From: Xanthostigma xanthostigma
Lineage: Eukaryota; Arthropoda; Insecta; Raphidioptera; Raphidiidae
Assembly (NCBI GenBank): GCA_963575645.1
Contig: OY754470.1
Coordinates: 50,561,201-50,625,200, forward strand
DNA: 64,000 bases
Reading direction: 5' to 3'
Shown one piece after another: positions 10,770 to 22,556 of the stretch (position 1 is the first letter of the stretch; each line of letters starts with the position of its first letter). The notes beneath the pieces were generated by a model that saw only the letters and a list, made by a program, of their open reading frames with translations, searched no databases and had not been told where the DNA came from. Made by a program: the position numbers and the translations under genes.

Positions 10770-13700
10770 CTAACTTGATTTCTCGTCGTGTGTCAATGTG
10801 GTGTCCGCGGTGTGCAGTTTAGGATGAAGAACAATGGCTTCTTTTTTCTCTTCGGGTGACTGGTCTTCGTCGCCCCAACCCCAGAGTTCGTGAGAACCGT
10901 CGCCCGTCCTTCGAACACGCTTTTGGATCATTTCCGACGACACTGTCTTCATGTCGTAAGCCCAGCCTAGTTTGGCAAAGAAGTCGATGAAAGCCGTCGT
11001 GAAATTGGTCCTGTACGATCCCAACTCGGCCGTCTTGTAGTCCCAAGGAAACGTGTGATGGTAATTGTGCCAGCCTTCGCCGAGAGCCAATATTGACACG
11101 GTGATGTTTTCGGACGGATTAATGTATCTGAAAATGGAATTCCAAATAATCGAAGCCAAACACTAAAACTTTAGTGTACCTACTAAAAGAATTATCCTAA
11201 AATATTTACTTTTTAACGTATTGTTTACACAAGATTAAATAGATATAAATCCTTTAACTGTGTCTGTATGTGTTATTTATTTATTTTTAAGAATGCCTTT
11301 TGAACAGCGCAGATAATAATAATCTCCGTAAGTCATGCAAATACGACGTGAATTAAAATATTATTCTGAACTTGACTATTTTCCTAAACCGCTGTTCACT
11401 GTAGATTAATTAACCGAAATCTTTGCAAATTCGCAAAACTATTGCTATAAATAGTGATAATTAAATAATCAGTGATCAGTGATAACGACATAAATTGAAC
11501 TAGAAGATAAATCACGCCACAGGAAATTCCAAACAAAAATTACAATCTTTAATCTAAAGAAGGTGATCGTAATTCCAAATACTCTAATAATTATAATAAT
11601 ATAAATATAAATTAAGACTTTCATATCAATTAACACGTGCAAATCGAATGGTCGATATCTGTGAATGATAACAAAGTAATTAATAATTATAGTATTTAAT
11701 ACTATTGTTTGTAAATCTTTATAATAATATAAACGTGTTGCATACAGGTGTGCTAATTGATTATTTATCAGTATTTAAATCCCCATCGACGAACATTGAT
11801 CTTAGTTTCACAATTTTCCCAGAAAAACTTGAAAATATATAAATAATTAAAAATAGATACGTGCAGTCAATTACCTATCGCAATATTATAATAAATTTCA
11901 ATTTGTTTATTTATTTTTAAGGCGATTTTAATCTTTCTATCAGAAAAAACCGATCAAGCGCGAGTACCGAGGGTTCCGTACAACTGACAAATAATCGATT
12001 CATCGATCTCGGATCGACATGGCTACTGCATTTTCGAGTAAAATGTATCTTAAGGTTCATAAAATGTAGGAGTCGTGTTCAACTGATAGAACATTAAAAT
12101 ACCACACAAAGTACTTAAAAATCCCGAATATGTCTCAAGAAAATTAATACGTGTACCTGCAGTTTTTACACATCAGTATAAATACAGTTTTTTTTTTCAT
12201 TACAATATCTATTATGCGTGTAATTATATATTATAGAAATGCGAGACTCACTTGTCATAAGGCCGGTTACCCCACATGTGCGCTGCGCTGTTGACCAACC
12301 AGGTGACGTTGAGTGTAATTGTGTAGCGCCACATTGTTGAGACGAACCACGCGCACTTCCAGGTTTCGCCCCACAGCATCACAGGCACCACAGTTGGCAT
12401 TACAAAACACATCAACGGCATCAAGATCATGTAATTTCTGCAACGTGTCAAAGAGAATGTTATTTTATTTTGCCCATTAAATCCAGTTTCACAAATGTCG
12501 ATTAATGCAGGACGCGCAACGGAAAACGAACCGATTGGATCCGGCAGGACCATGGGCATTTTTAGCAAACACAAAAATGCTCATTATTATCGAATCTGTT
12601 CGACGTAGAACGGACTCGATGAATTGTGTGCAGTTTCGACCTTTCCGATGCCCTGTTTAAAACGTTCCTTGAAATTTTACGTAAATATAAATAATCGCGA
12701 AATATTTTTGTTTGAATTTAAAAAAAATCGAAAATTTTTAATGTGAAAAATGTCTAAACAATGATTCAAAACGAATTAAAAAAAAAACGAAATAGCCTCT
12801 TTCAATTTTAACTATGTATTTAATTGTTACTGCGCATAAAAACATTACAAACCTTTTTTGAAAGGACAAAACCGGGTCATTGTATAGATCAGATAGATCG
12901 AATCCTTTTCCCTTCTCTTTGACCATCGGATGCTTTTTGCATAGCAGCCATCCCACATGGCAAAAGAAGAAACCGCGCTTGGCGTTGTGCGGATCGGCAT
13001 CGGTTTCGCTGAATTTATGATGCACCCTGTGGTCACGTGCCCAGTCAACGACGGCGTCCTGAAAATAAAACAGCGATATTATTAGTTATTACTTAGTCAG
13101 TACTCAGTTCCGCTTCATTATGCGTAGCGTCGGTAAAACGGATTTAAAAGCAAAAAGCCCGACTACGTTTAACCCAAAAGTATAAAATGAGTTTCTATAA
13201 TATGTAGGTACCTATCTACTTAGGTACTGATAACTTTAATTAAAATTAGTAACTTAAATTATGTAATAATGAAACACAGAGAATCTATATTGGCTTTCAT
13301 TTTTAATTGTCTCATTTGTTTTTTTTATTTTAAATTTTAATTGTGTGCCTGATTGGTCGTTAAATAAATATTAAAAAAAATATTATAGTGCATTAAAATA
13401 ATTATTGCATGTTTACCTGAAAAGCAATTGTATTCATGAGCATGAGTAGAACTCTTAGGGGCCATTTAGCTTTATAGGCCCTGTGGGACCATAATCTGTG
13501 AGCTCCAGCCGTTACTCCAGTCGCTCCAACCTGATACAGGAATATGGCTGCAAGTTTCAAAAGATTATTAATTATTACAAAAAAAAAATGTCGATTACGG
13601 GAACCTGTCAAAGTCGTGGGTCAATTTACTATGATGAGGTTCTTAATATTTATTATTTTATTACACGTCTCACGGTGACAACGCACCAAGAGACATATCC

Positions 13701-13977
13701 GGACTTTTCCCCTTTTTTACAATATTTTTTACAATAAAACAAAGCTCTCACCAAAAAGTGTCGTGATAATTTTAGCTTCTGTGAACACTAGATACATGCC
13801 GTACAAAGCGGACACGTGAAGATAAACGAACAAAAATATGTTCCTCCAAACAAGCTGGAGTCGTCTTTTTCCCGGTTTTTTAAGTTCATCGACGTTCACT
13901 TCGTCGGCCAGGATGGCGTCTTCGTCTTCGTGCAACACTCCCGTCGTGCAAGGCGTTCTCGTCACGTTCGGTGCCAT
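10770..13977 (-). CDS. Desat1-like: Acyl-CoA delta-9-type desaturase, five coding exons
   Basis: This is a membrane-bound fatty acyl-CoA desaturase of the endoplasmic reticulum that introduces a cis double bond using cytochrome b5 and a di-iron centre. Minus-strand exons are 13977-13752, 13547-13417, 13058-12853, 12437-12252 and 11127-10770. All junctions are GT-AG and give an unbroken 368-aa frame, the usual length. The three histidine boxes are HRLWSH (92-97), HRVHH (129-133) and HNYHH (270-274); NSAAH (237-241) supplies a further ligand. Hydrophobic segments lie around 45-70, 75-90, 185-205 and 215-235. The start MAPN is chosen because a good acceptor (ttgttcaacag) lies 7 nt upstream, so a 5' UTR intron is likely. 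The C-terminal half (TGDGSHELWGWGDEDQ) matches the Desat1 clade closely. Substrate and regiospecificity cannot be read from sequence. It is a head-to-tail paralogue of the gene at 27998-31065. Confidence 0.95.
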
Positions 13978-14622
13978 CTTAGAACTGTTGAACAAAATTT
14001 AATTTATAATCAATCGTTCACGTTCATGTTTTTGTATGCTTTTCTATTTATAATTTAGATATATTATTAAAAAAAAAACCTCCAAGCTTTGACGTCAAGA
14101 ATCCTTATTCCTTATATTTAGTTAACAGCAGCTGACAGATATGTGTAAAATGGTTGTACTTAATTGAAATAACAGATAATATATGCTCCTTTTTTCGTTC
14201 ATTGATAATTTTACAATAATTGTGTTTACTGTAAAGCTAAACTTTAGATTTTGTAGAGGGGAAAGTCGGTTAATTTGTAGCAATTGCGAACAAAATATAT
14301 TTTCAATGTCCTTACAGTTACTTTAAAGTCAATATCCATTTATTGAAACGTAATTGGTATTTAGTATTTTCGAAATAAAAAAAAATAGGTTTAAACACTG
14401 TTTCAATACAAATGCAAAACGATATTTAGAAGCTGACATTTGAATTAGAAAATAAAATTAACCAGTGTTTTGTATTTTAAATACGTGTGGTTAACAGGTC
14501 TTTATATTAAGTTTCTATATAGATAATAATAAAAGATTGATGATTCGTGTCCATAATATAGAACACTAGAACAGTTATAAGAATTTGGACCCAACAAAAT
14601 AAGTGTTTTATTTAATGTTCGA

Positions 14623-14720
14623 AATTAATTTTTATACAATGCTTCGTCGAGATTTTTCGTACTAATTGAATTCTTGAAAACGTCGAAAAATCTCGGCGTA
14701 ACGTTGTACGAAAATTAATT
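14623..14720. repeat. Inverted repeat (about 38-bp arms)
   Basis: The arms 14623-14660 and 14682-14720 are imperfect reverse complements (attaatttt, then a GAGATTTTTCG core) around a loop of about 21 nt. It is probably a small foldback element. Function unknown. Confidence 0.6.
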
Positions 14721-15271
14721 TTTTTATTCAAATTCCTATATTTCTGTACTATTATGGTTATAACAAAAACAATAATTTCTGAGGCAAACCCCTATTTTTT
14801 TTTGTATTTGTTCATCAGTTGCTTAGATTGGTGGAGTACAATATAATTACAAACACGAACATTTGTTAATTGTTTTTATTTCTGTTAATCGAAAGTTTAC
14901 AATCTGAGCGTCATATAAATCCAGAATTTCCATATGTAACGTTTTTTTTTCTCCATAAAATTTTACAATTAGTTTTTGTAAAATAAAAGCGATTATTATT
15001 TATAAAAAGTACCATATAGATATTTTAAGTTTCTGTAAAATCGCTCTAAGCATTCTCGAACGATACTGATACCAAGAAAATTCTGGAAATTCATTTCCTC
15101 ATGTCACACAGTAATAAAATATAGGCGCTTTAGCTTACGCTATTCGCGCCTAAAAACTGCGCCGAATTCGCCATAAAACGGAACTACAGACATGGATCCT
15201 GGTTAATATGTCTTATATTAGTTTGAATTTGAAATTGTTGGAAACTATTACTATTAATTTATTATACTTAC

Positions 15272-15375
15272 TGTTAATTAGAACCACGTTTATTTTGAAC
15301 ACTATCACTATAATGATTAACACTTAATTAAGTCAACTAACTGTTGAAAAAGGCGCTCTGGTGCTTCAAGTCAAC
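15272..15375 (-). other. Possible 5' UTR exon of desaturase 1
   Basis: The minus strand has a strong donor (GTAAGT, plus-strand acttac at 15266-15271) that could pair with the acceptor just upstream of the MAPN start. The preceding minus-strand sequence looks like an untranslated leader and has no ORF. The upstream boundary is a guess. Transcript data would be needed; the donor could be a chance match. Confidence 0.25.
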
Positions 15376-15899
15376 CGTCGTCGTTTGTTATTACACGATA
15401 AAAACGGCAGCAGTTTTATTCGTTGTGGAGCTCTTCACTTTTGGAATTGACGTAATTGATTAGTGATCTCAACGAATAAACGTGAGATTATAATTACCAC
15501 CTCTTAAAACTGACGACAGATTTATTGAGCCGCTTCTTTATGGAATCACTCTAATAGTAGATCAACGTCAAAGTCCATCAATATTGAATGGAAAACCTTT
15601 ATAACGGATATAAAATTCAGACTCTGTAACGTGAGTATTAAGTCCGTCCCAAACCGCGCGTACCTATACGTAGATATACTGTATACCTACATAATACTTA
15701 AAGATGCATTGACTCATTGAGTAAGTCATTCAAAATTGCGCATTTGTCAACGTTCGTGAAATTCAACTCAGCTATATTAAAACTTACCACAATTTTCGGA
15801 GTTAATTAGTTTTAACTTTGCACTTAACTTGTTTTTTAATGTAGGATCCATAGATTATGAGATATTTAGAGAGAACTGAGAATAACAACATTTATAGTA

Positions 15900-16230
15900 A
15901 TTTGTGTCAAGCGCTTGGTTAAAACAATTTTTTTAAATATGGGCTTAATGTTAACTGAAAATATAAAGTGTGGGCACTCGTTTTACTCAAATTTCAGAAT
16001 TTCAATCCCCACAACATTTGTATAGACAATATTTTTGATATAGGTAGTGTCGGTTGTTTTTTGAGATATTGTTATGACGTCATTTAAACATTTCTGAGTA
16101 TAAATCTGCACGTAGCGGCTAAAGCTCAACTAGCAAGAGGGGTAAAAATTATAGTATATTCGTTTCAGACTTAAACTTCCTCTAATTAATTCCGAATTAG
16201 GTTTTTTTTAGTCTCCAACTACTGGTCTAT
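15900..16230 (+). repeat. Dispersed repeat, copy 1
   Basis: This shares, in the same orientation, gagtataaatctgcacg, agcggctaaagctcaact and aattccgaatta with 20685-20850. An AGCGCTTGGTTA motif at 15910 recurs at about 21150. The copies are diverged. Family not recognised. Confidence 0.45.
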
Positions 16231-16784
16231 TATTCGAACGTTTATAACAAATTATTTATAAAGAAAATTTACTCGATAATTCAGAAACATTAAAAAATCG
16301 CAATAAGAGAAGCTGTGGTGCCTCTGTCGACTTAAATCGAGAAAAATCGCAAGAGTTTTCAGGAGCTGCGACATAGAATAACTGAATTGGGTACTGAAAA
16401 TAATTAATTTTATGTTAACCGTTCTATTATAATTGGTACTTAGTTATAAAAACATTTTGTTTTTATTTTAAATTCACTCGCTAACGCTACCTATATGTAT
16501 AAGTATTATAAACGTATAGATATTTAAGTCATCAAATAAAATTAATTGTTCAGCTTTTCAACACGGCGGTTCCAATTCGTGAACTTTAATCGGCGCTCTT
16601 TTTTGCAATAATGGGTCGTAAAAGTGATTACAAAGTTATTTTTTGGTGTGAAACATCTAATGGCGCATTTGGTTGGTTGGGAGTAAAACCGGGCACTTGG
16701 CGCGATGCAGCTACGTTACGTTTCGTTTGCGCTTGCTGTGTGTATGCGTTGGACAGCTGGGTGTAAGTGCTTGTTTTGAGTGTG

Positions 16785-16930
16785 TGTGTGTGTTAGAGTG
16801 GCAAACGTGTCGTTTGTTGATACGTTGAGTTTAGTTACTATAGAATTTCGTTATAGATGACAGGGCGATATTTACTTACTAGAATTTCGTTAGTTGACGC
16901 AGAGCGAAATTTAGTTACTAGAATTTTGCT
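16785..16930 (+). repeat. TG microsatellite and 40-bp tandem repeats
   Basis: A short (TG)n tract near 16785 is followed by about 2.5 units of a 40-bp tandem repeat starting at 16830, 16870 and 16909. Each unit starts TTTAGTTACTA or TTTACTTACTA, continues GAATTTCGTTA, and ends in a GACRSAGxGCGAWA-like block. Confidence 0.65.
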
Positions 16931-17604
16931 TTTTATATTTCACATCTGCCATCAGGCGTCCCACGACGGTTGACATTTTTTTAGGAAAAAATACATTTAA
17001 AAAATGTATTCATGAGCCCTAGACATCAAGTTTGACTTTGGATTTCATTCTGACGGTGGACCGACCTTATATTAATTATAATTATATTATTTGACATTTT
17101 TCTTCTGTTTCACGTTTACATTGGAATTCTCCCGAGCGTATTGACATGGCTGATTATATCAGAAGATGTAGAGGCCAATTAAGCCATATTATATTTAAAA
17201 AAAAATTATTTGACAGATATAGAGATATGATGCATTTAACACATATAAATGGTAATTCGTACATGTGACGTAAACCATAATAGATTAAAAAAATTTATAT
17301 ATAATATAATGGTTACAAAAATAGTTTCGATTGGGCTATATAATTATTATTAATGGTGTATCACAATTTAATAGAATATCTGCACCAGTTTCAAATTATA
17401 TTTATTTAATGCATCTAGAATCTAGATAATACACCTGCGTTTATTTACGTTAAAGGCTGTGTTAACACACTGATACTAATTTGTTATCAACACGTGATAT
17501 TTTTATTTACTAACAAAGAAATGAGAACTCAGACATGTAAAATCGTTTTGTAAGAATTCTTATTATATTTCTTCACTTTTTAGATAAATATTGACACACT
17601 TTAA

Positions 17605-18024
17605 GAGTATTCGTCTCTGCAAATACCCCCTGCACCCTTCATCTCAAATCTTTTCCCCTCGCCTAAAAACGGTTCGCGCTCTCCCGACGCTATTTTTAAA
17701 GCTAGAGGGTTTTGGTAAACGCCAAATGAAAGACAAAGAATCAGACTACAGATCCTTCAGGCGAATTTTTTGAAAAACAGTTTCGCCTACGTGTGAAATA
17801 TTACGTAACTTATTATTTTTTTCAAAAGGTTGTAAGTTTTTTTAGGAATTTTTTTTCAAAAAATTCGCCTGAAGGATCTGTAGTCTGATTCTTTGTCTTT
17901 CATTTGGCGTTTACCAGAATCCTCTAGCTTTAAAAATAGCGTCGGGAGAGCGCGAACCGTTTTAAGGCGAGGGGAAAAGATTTGAGATGAAGGGTGCAGG
18001 GGGTGTTTGCAGGGACGAATACTC
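17605..18024. mobile_element. Foldback element with TTAA target duplication, 420 bp
   Basis: Two arms of about 170-180 bp (17605-17780 and 17850-18024) are about 97% identical as reverse complements, around a loop of roughly 70-85 bp. The ends read GAGTATTCGTC... and ...GACGAATACTC, and both sides are flanked by TTAA (17601-17604 and 18025-18028). Near-identical arms suggest recent origin or ongoing arm conversion. TTAA targeting is typical of piggyBac, but the terminal bases GAG do not match usual piggyBac CCY ends, so the mobilising enzyme is uncertain. Mirror-image short ORFs on the two arms (60 and 64 codons) are by-products of the palindrome. Confidence 0.85.
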
Positions 18025-18314
18025 TTAATCAGGACCAATTTTTTTACCATGAAACTGTGAAAGGAAATAAAAAAAATGTGGAAAGCGGTTGACGGTGGGT
18101 GAACCCTAAAACTCCTCGCTATATGTGTTAGATAGTTAGATTGTATAGAACTATTATTATATAGACGCTGCTGAGATCATCATGTTTTAAATACGTTACA
18201 ATCAATTCGTATAATAGCTTCTTAAGGCGGAAACTCGATATTAGAAAATTGGACCGAAACCAATAACATCCCTATTTTTGAAAATTAAATCTAAAATTTT
18301 CAGGCCTGTTGTGC

Positions 18315-18814
18315 AATAGGTCATATGCATGAGACTCCAAATTGGTTTAAATTTTTACTTCGAAATATATTTTAGTTCTCGATCATATCGTAATGGTTAG
18401 GTATTTTATTAATCTAATCACTGAAAAAAAAATGCATTTAATAAAATAGAAATGTAGAAAATACGCGCTTGTTTCGAATTTTCAAAACGCAGCGTAACGC
18501 CAGAGTATAATATATCAACAACAGTTTCCATGATGACAGTAAGATTATGTCAGTATTTAGAGAAAACAACAAATCAACTTCATTTAGAACATTGACAATT
18601 TGACATCAAGGTTGACATGCATCATATATCATGACGTCACATAAGCCCGCCAACATGGCCGATTGTTTAAACTGTCTATTTTTGAATGTGAAATTTAATA
18701 TGTTTTTTCTTATGATAATATTACATTTTTAAACGATTATCAATTTTTTCCCGTATTGTGGTTGACTAAATAATCTATTAGAAATATAAAAAAAATACAT
18801 GCATATGACCTATT
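18315..18814. mobile_element. Possible 500-bp TIR element
   Basis: A perfect 17-bp inverted repeat, aataggtcatatgcatg (18315-18331) and its reverse complement (18798-18814), bounds about 500 bp of non-coding sequence. No clear target duplication is visible, so the true ends may lie a few bases in or out. The interior has no transposase ORF. Confidence 0.5.
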
Positions 18815-19221
18815 ATATATATAGTAGACTATTCTTTAAGTCAAATGTTTTCTCTAGTCTAATCATCGCTTTCAACTCTTGAAGCCAGCTTTTCAGTTGA
18901 CCTTCAATTTATCACGCGACTATTTTAGAGATGGCAATTCGCGCGTTTGCCTACGAATTGTTGCCAAATAGACACAAGGTTAGAATTTAGCTGGGAACTT
19001 CTCGATCTGCGATATTAAGAAAATACATTAATTATTGAGAAATAATGAACAAGTACAAAATATTAATGGCATTAATTAATTATTAGAACTTGAGAATAGT
19101 CGAGCTTGTAAGGCTGTCTTTGTTTATACATGAATTGTTAAAAAATTATCAAATTGACATTCAGTTAAACGGATACCTAAATTCTGTTTTTTTGTTTTTT
19201 GTTTTTTTTTTTAAGTCAGTT

Positions 19222-19360
19222 ACTAAATGAGCCGTGTGGGAAAACTTGCCAAGCGAAAGTTGGAACCTATTTAGCGTCTTTTTTCAGCAAACCTGTTCTT
19301 TTTAGGTGCCGAGCTTGGCCGCCTCTTTTTCCACATTGATGTTTTTGATTGATGGATTAA
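19222..19360 (+). repeat. Half copy of the 5.2-kb palindromic repeat
   Basis: This aligns with 5305-5445 through aaacttgcc, the (t)n-agcaaa block, tgttcttt, ctcggcc-like and cacattgatgttttt-like blocks. The left arm of the palindrome is missing here. It is diverged and non-coding. Confidence 0.55.
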
Positions 19361-21723
19361 TTTAAGTACCTACATATATAAATGATCTGGCTGAAATAGC
19401 TTCTATTGCGCTGTTATTATTAATCTACATGAAAATATTTTGATATTTAAAAGTATCGATTGACACCAGAATAAAAATTAAATCCGATAAATCATTTTAA
19501 ATAAATTCTAAAGTCCACTTTTTAGCAACCCTTTTGTTTAAAAAAAGAAAACAAAATGGCTGAACCTATATATATGTACATATATTCTGACTGACTCTCC
19601 ATTTGATTTTTTTACCATCCCAACACTGCAAGTGGTGGGGAATGGTACTAATTAAGGGCAAAATTAACTTTTCGACATTTTACAATATTTTTTCGTTTTG
19701 GGATCACTCGGACCCAAAAATTAATATTTTTGGAAAACGTCTGTTAGTCTATTTGTCTGTGAACACGATACAGATCAAACGGATGAGTTGAAACCAAACT
19801 TTGGGATGATGTTTGATATGCAAATATGAAGAGCGCTGTTGTTTTGAGGATAATCGGTCCATGCCCAAAAGAGATATATTATGCTTAAACGTTATTTTTT
19901 ATATACAATTTATACATAATACAGTACACTATGTCAAATGTGAATATTTTTCAAGTTGAAATGGTCTCGTTGCGTCACCGAATTGGCTGGATTTTTTTTA
20001 ATAATAACCGTAATTGTTTGTTTAACTCTTGCGGTTTATTCGTCATAGCTGCAGTCGCTGGTATTAAAACATCTTCTTTTACGAACGCCGAGAGGTCGTA
20101 GAAGTATCACAAAAATTAAATAATTAAAAAACAGTGGCACGCGCAAAGTACATGAAGTCGCGTTTCAAACATTAATTATAAGCGTAACGTACGAAGCGGG
20201 GTCTGAGTGTACTTCAAAAATTGCGATAAAGGCATTATTCCGCGTGATTACACTCTTTCATTTTTTTATGTAAATAAGAATCATTCGTTACCCGGCTGAC
20301 AGACAACGGTCTGCCCTCTTGTCTCGCTATTAAACGAATCATATAATTTCATTGATAACGCCGTCTGGAAAATTTCAACTGCGTTTTATGTGCATATCGT
20401 CGAGTAAATAATAATAATAATAATACTTACGCTCTTATTCATATTAATTATTAGATTAAAAGAAAATAATAATAAGGTGCGAAATTTTACATATTGAACT
20501 ATAAAACACGGTGTATATATAATTTATATAATCTATAGATACTTAAGATAGTTACCTCGCGATTATAAAATTTTTAGAAGTGTTTAAAATTTTGACTAAG
20601 TAATTGATTGCATAATACATATAATATTAATAATAATATATTAATAAAATCTTATTAATTAAAATCTATATTTAAAACAAGTGTTTTTTGAGTATAAATC
20701 TACACGCAGCGGCTAGAGCTCACCTTGCAGAAGGGGGAGAACTTAGTATGTTCATTTTTTTGGACCTAAACTGAAAGGGTTAAAGCAATTTCCACATTTC
20801 TTCTAGTCAATTCCGAATTAAAATCTCTAACCACTGGACTGAATTGGAATTGATACGTTCTTCAGTTTTTAACATGATATTCGCAACTAGTAATTTTGTA
20901 ATTACCAGCTAACAGTAATTTGCCCAAGTTCTGGCAATCATTTTAGCAGTCACAGAAATATATAATTTAATAATTAATTCTTCGTTTCACTGAAATTATG
21001 AAACATAATGCCATATGTGAACAATTGTATTTTGATATTTAATTATGAGAAGAAATCTAAAAAAAATAATATCTAATGTAGTGTTTATAATTTTTGCTCG
21101 TTAATGTAGGCAATTATAATATTGTCACCAAATTAAGACACCTAATCTGAGCGCTTGGTTAGAAATAATTGAAAATAATATGAATTAATATTATTTTCAA
21201 TTGTTTCTTAATATTTTCTTTAAAAAGGATATGTTTTATGATAAATCGAAAGAAAATATTCCATTAAAAAAAAAAGATTACAAAAATCTCCAATTGTGCT
21301 ACAAGGGATTAGTGATGTAACGAATGTCAATTTTTAGGCATGCGCAAGTCGCACGCACATGTTTGTCGTGCTTCTGGGTAATAGGTTGATTATTGATACC
21401 AAAGGCTAATAAAAGATATACCTAATTGCAAGGTTACCTTAGCGATAAAAACAAAAAAATGTTATTTAAAAAAAAAACTTTTCTAACAAAAATGCTAAGA
21501 AATTAAATAATAAGTTTTGTTTTATTTAACGTTACTTCCACATTTACAGAAAAGAATATGACTTTTTCTGATATTAATATTTGCAAAATATTCGCATGAA
21601 TTTTGCGAATGCAAATGCGAATATTCGTTACATCACTACAACGGATATCAAAAAATATAGAGCTGATAGAGTCGGGTGTAATTCTTAGAGTAAATCACGA
21701 TTTTTTCAAGATATAAATAAAAT
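19361..21723. other. Gene-free stretch with repeat fragments
   Basis: No supported gene. It holds a repeat relic around 19600-19870, an (ATA/AAT)n run near 20408-20430, the second copy of the repeat at 15900 (about 20685-20850), and a small perfect-looking palindrome at about 21165-21212 (gaaaataatat core). Confidence 0.4.
20685..20850 (+). repeat. Dispersed repeat, copy 2
   Basis: Diverged copy of the element at about 16093-16230 in the same orientation (gagtataaatctacacg, agcggctagagctca, caattccgaatta). It has an insertion of about 20 nt relative to copy 1. Confidence 0.45.
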
Positions 21724-22456
21724 AAAATATAGTTTAAAAAAAACTAAAAAACACGCTTTATATCGCACTAAAAAGTAAAAAATAATTGTTTTAAAATAAG
21801 CTTAAAAAGCGTGGGGCGCTTTGTTCCACATTTTCGTACATCGAGCGCCCAACGCTTTTTAAGCTTATTTTAAAACAATTATTTTTTACTTTTTAGTGCG
21901 ATATAAAGCGTGTTTTTTAGTTTTTTTTAAACTATATTTTATTTTTCACTTTTTAGTTTGAGGATCTATAAAAGAATTTATTAATCCTGGGGGTCCTAAT
22001 AAGGATAATGGGAAACTGTTATCAAATTATTGCATTGTCATCGGTCCTTGATACGTATGCAAAGTTTCAAATTAATCTGAGGATCTATAAAAGAATTTAT
22101 TAATCCTGGGGGTCCTAATAAGGATAATGGGAAACTGTTATCAAATTATTGCATTGTCATCGGTCCTTGATACGTATGCAAAGTTTCAAATTAATCAGAC
22201 TTCGGGAAATTGGTGAAAATAAAGCGTTTACTACAGAGGATCTATAAAAGAATTTATTAATCCTGGGGGTCCTAATAAGGATAATGGGAAACTGTTATCA
22301 AATTATTGCATTGTCATCGGTCCTTGATACGTATGCAAAGTTTCAAATTAATCAGACTTCGGGAAATTGGTGAAAATTATGCTCAAAGATTCCGTTACGG
22401 AGTTAGTTACATACATACATACATATTTACAACCCAAACTAATATAAAGCGTTTAA
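21724..22456 (+). mobile_element. Hairpin-headed dispersed element, copy 2, with tandem body
   Basis: The 89-nt arms (21724-21812 and 21852-21940) are perfect reverse complements and appear identical to those at 6050-6266. The 39-nt loop (21813-21851) is the exact reverse complement of copy 1's loop. The downstream body has the same orientation as copy 1 but is present as three units starting with gaggatctataaaag at 21960, 22079 and 22236. The first two are truncated and the last is full length, ending in a short CATA tract and aatataaagcgttt. This structure suggests unequal exchange or replication slippage. No transposase is present. Confidence 0.8.
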
Positions 22457-22556
22457 AAAAGCAATTTGCCTACTTATTACGCTGTAGGTACTGGTTACGA
22501 TAATATTTGTTTTTTTTAGTTTCATCTTTTAAAATATGGTTATTTGTGTCTTTATA

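Larger units (their letters stand above)
13978..17604. other. Upstream region of desaturase 1, mostly repeats
   Basis: This begins with the short 5' UTR part of the second exon (13978-13984) and its acceptor. A possible first exon is at 15272-15375. It also holds a hairpin (14623-14720), a repeat copy (15900-16230) and short tandem repeats (16830-16930). A short GC-richer stretch at 16560-16790 has no domain-bearing ORF. No further gene is supported. Confidence 0.4.

Noticed and set aside
17591-18050. Two similar short ORFs on opposite strands
   Set aside because: They are the two arms of the foldback element and not a gene pair.
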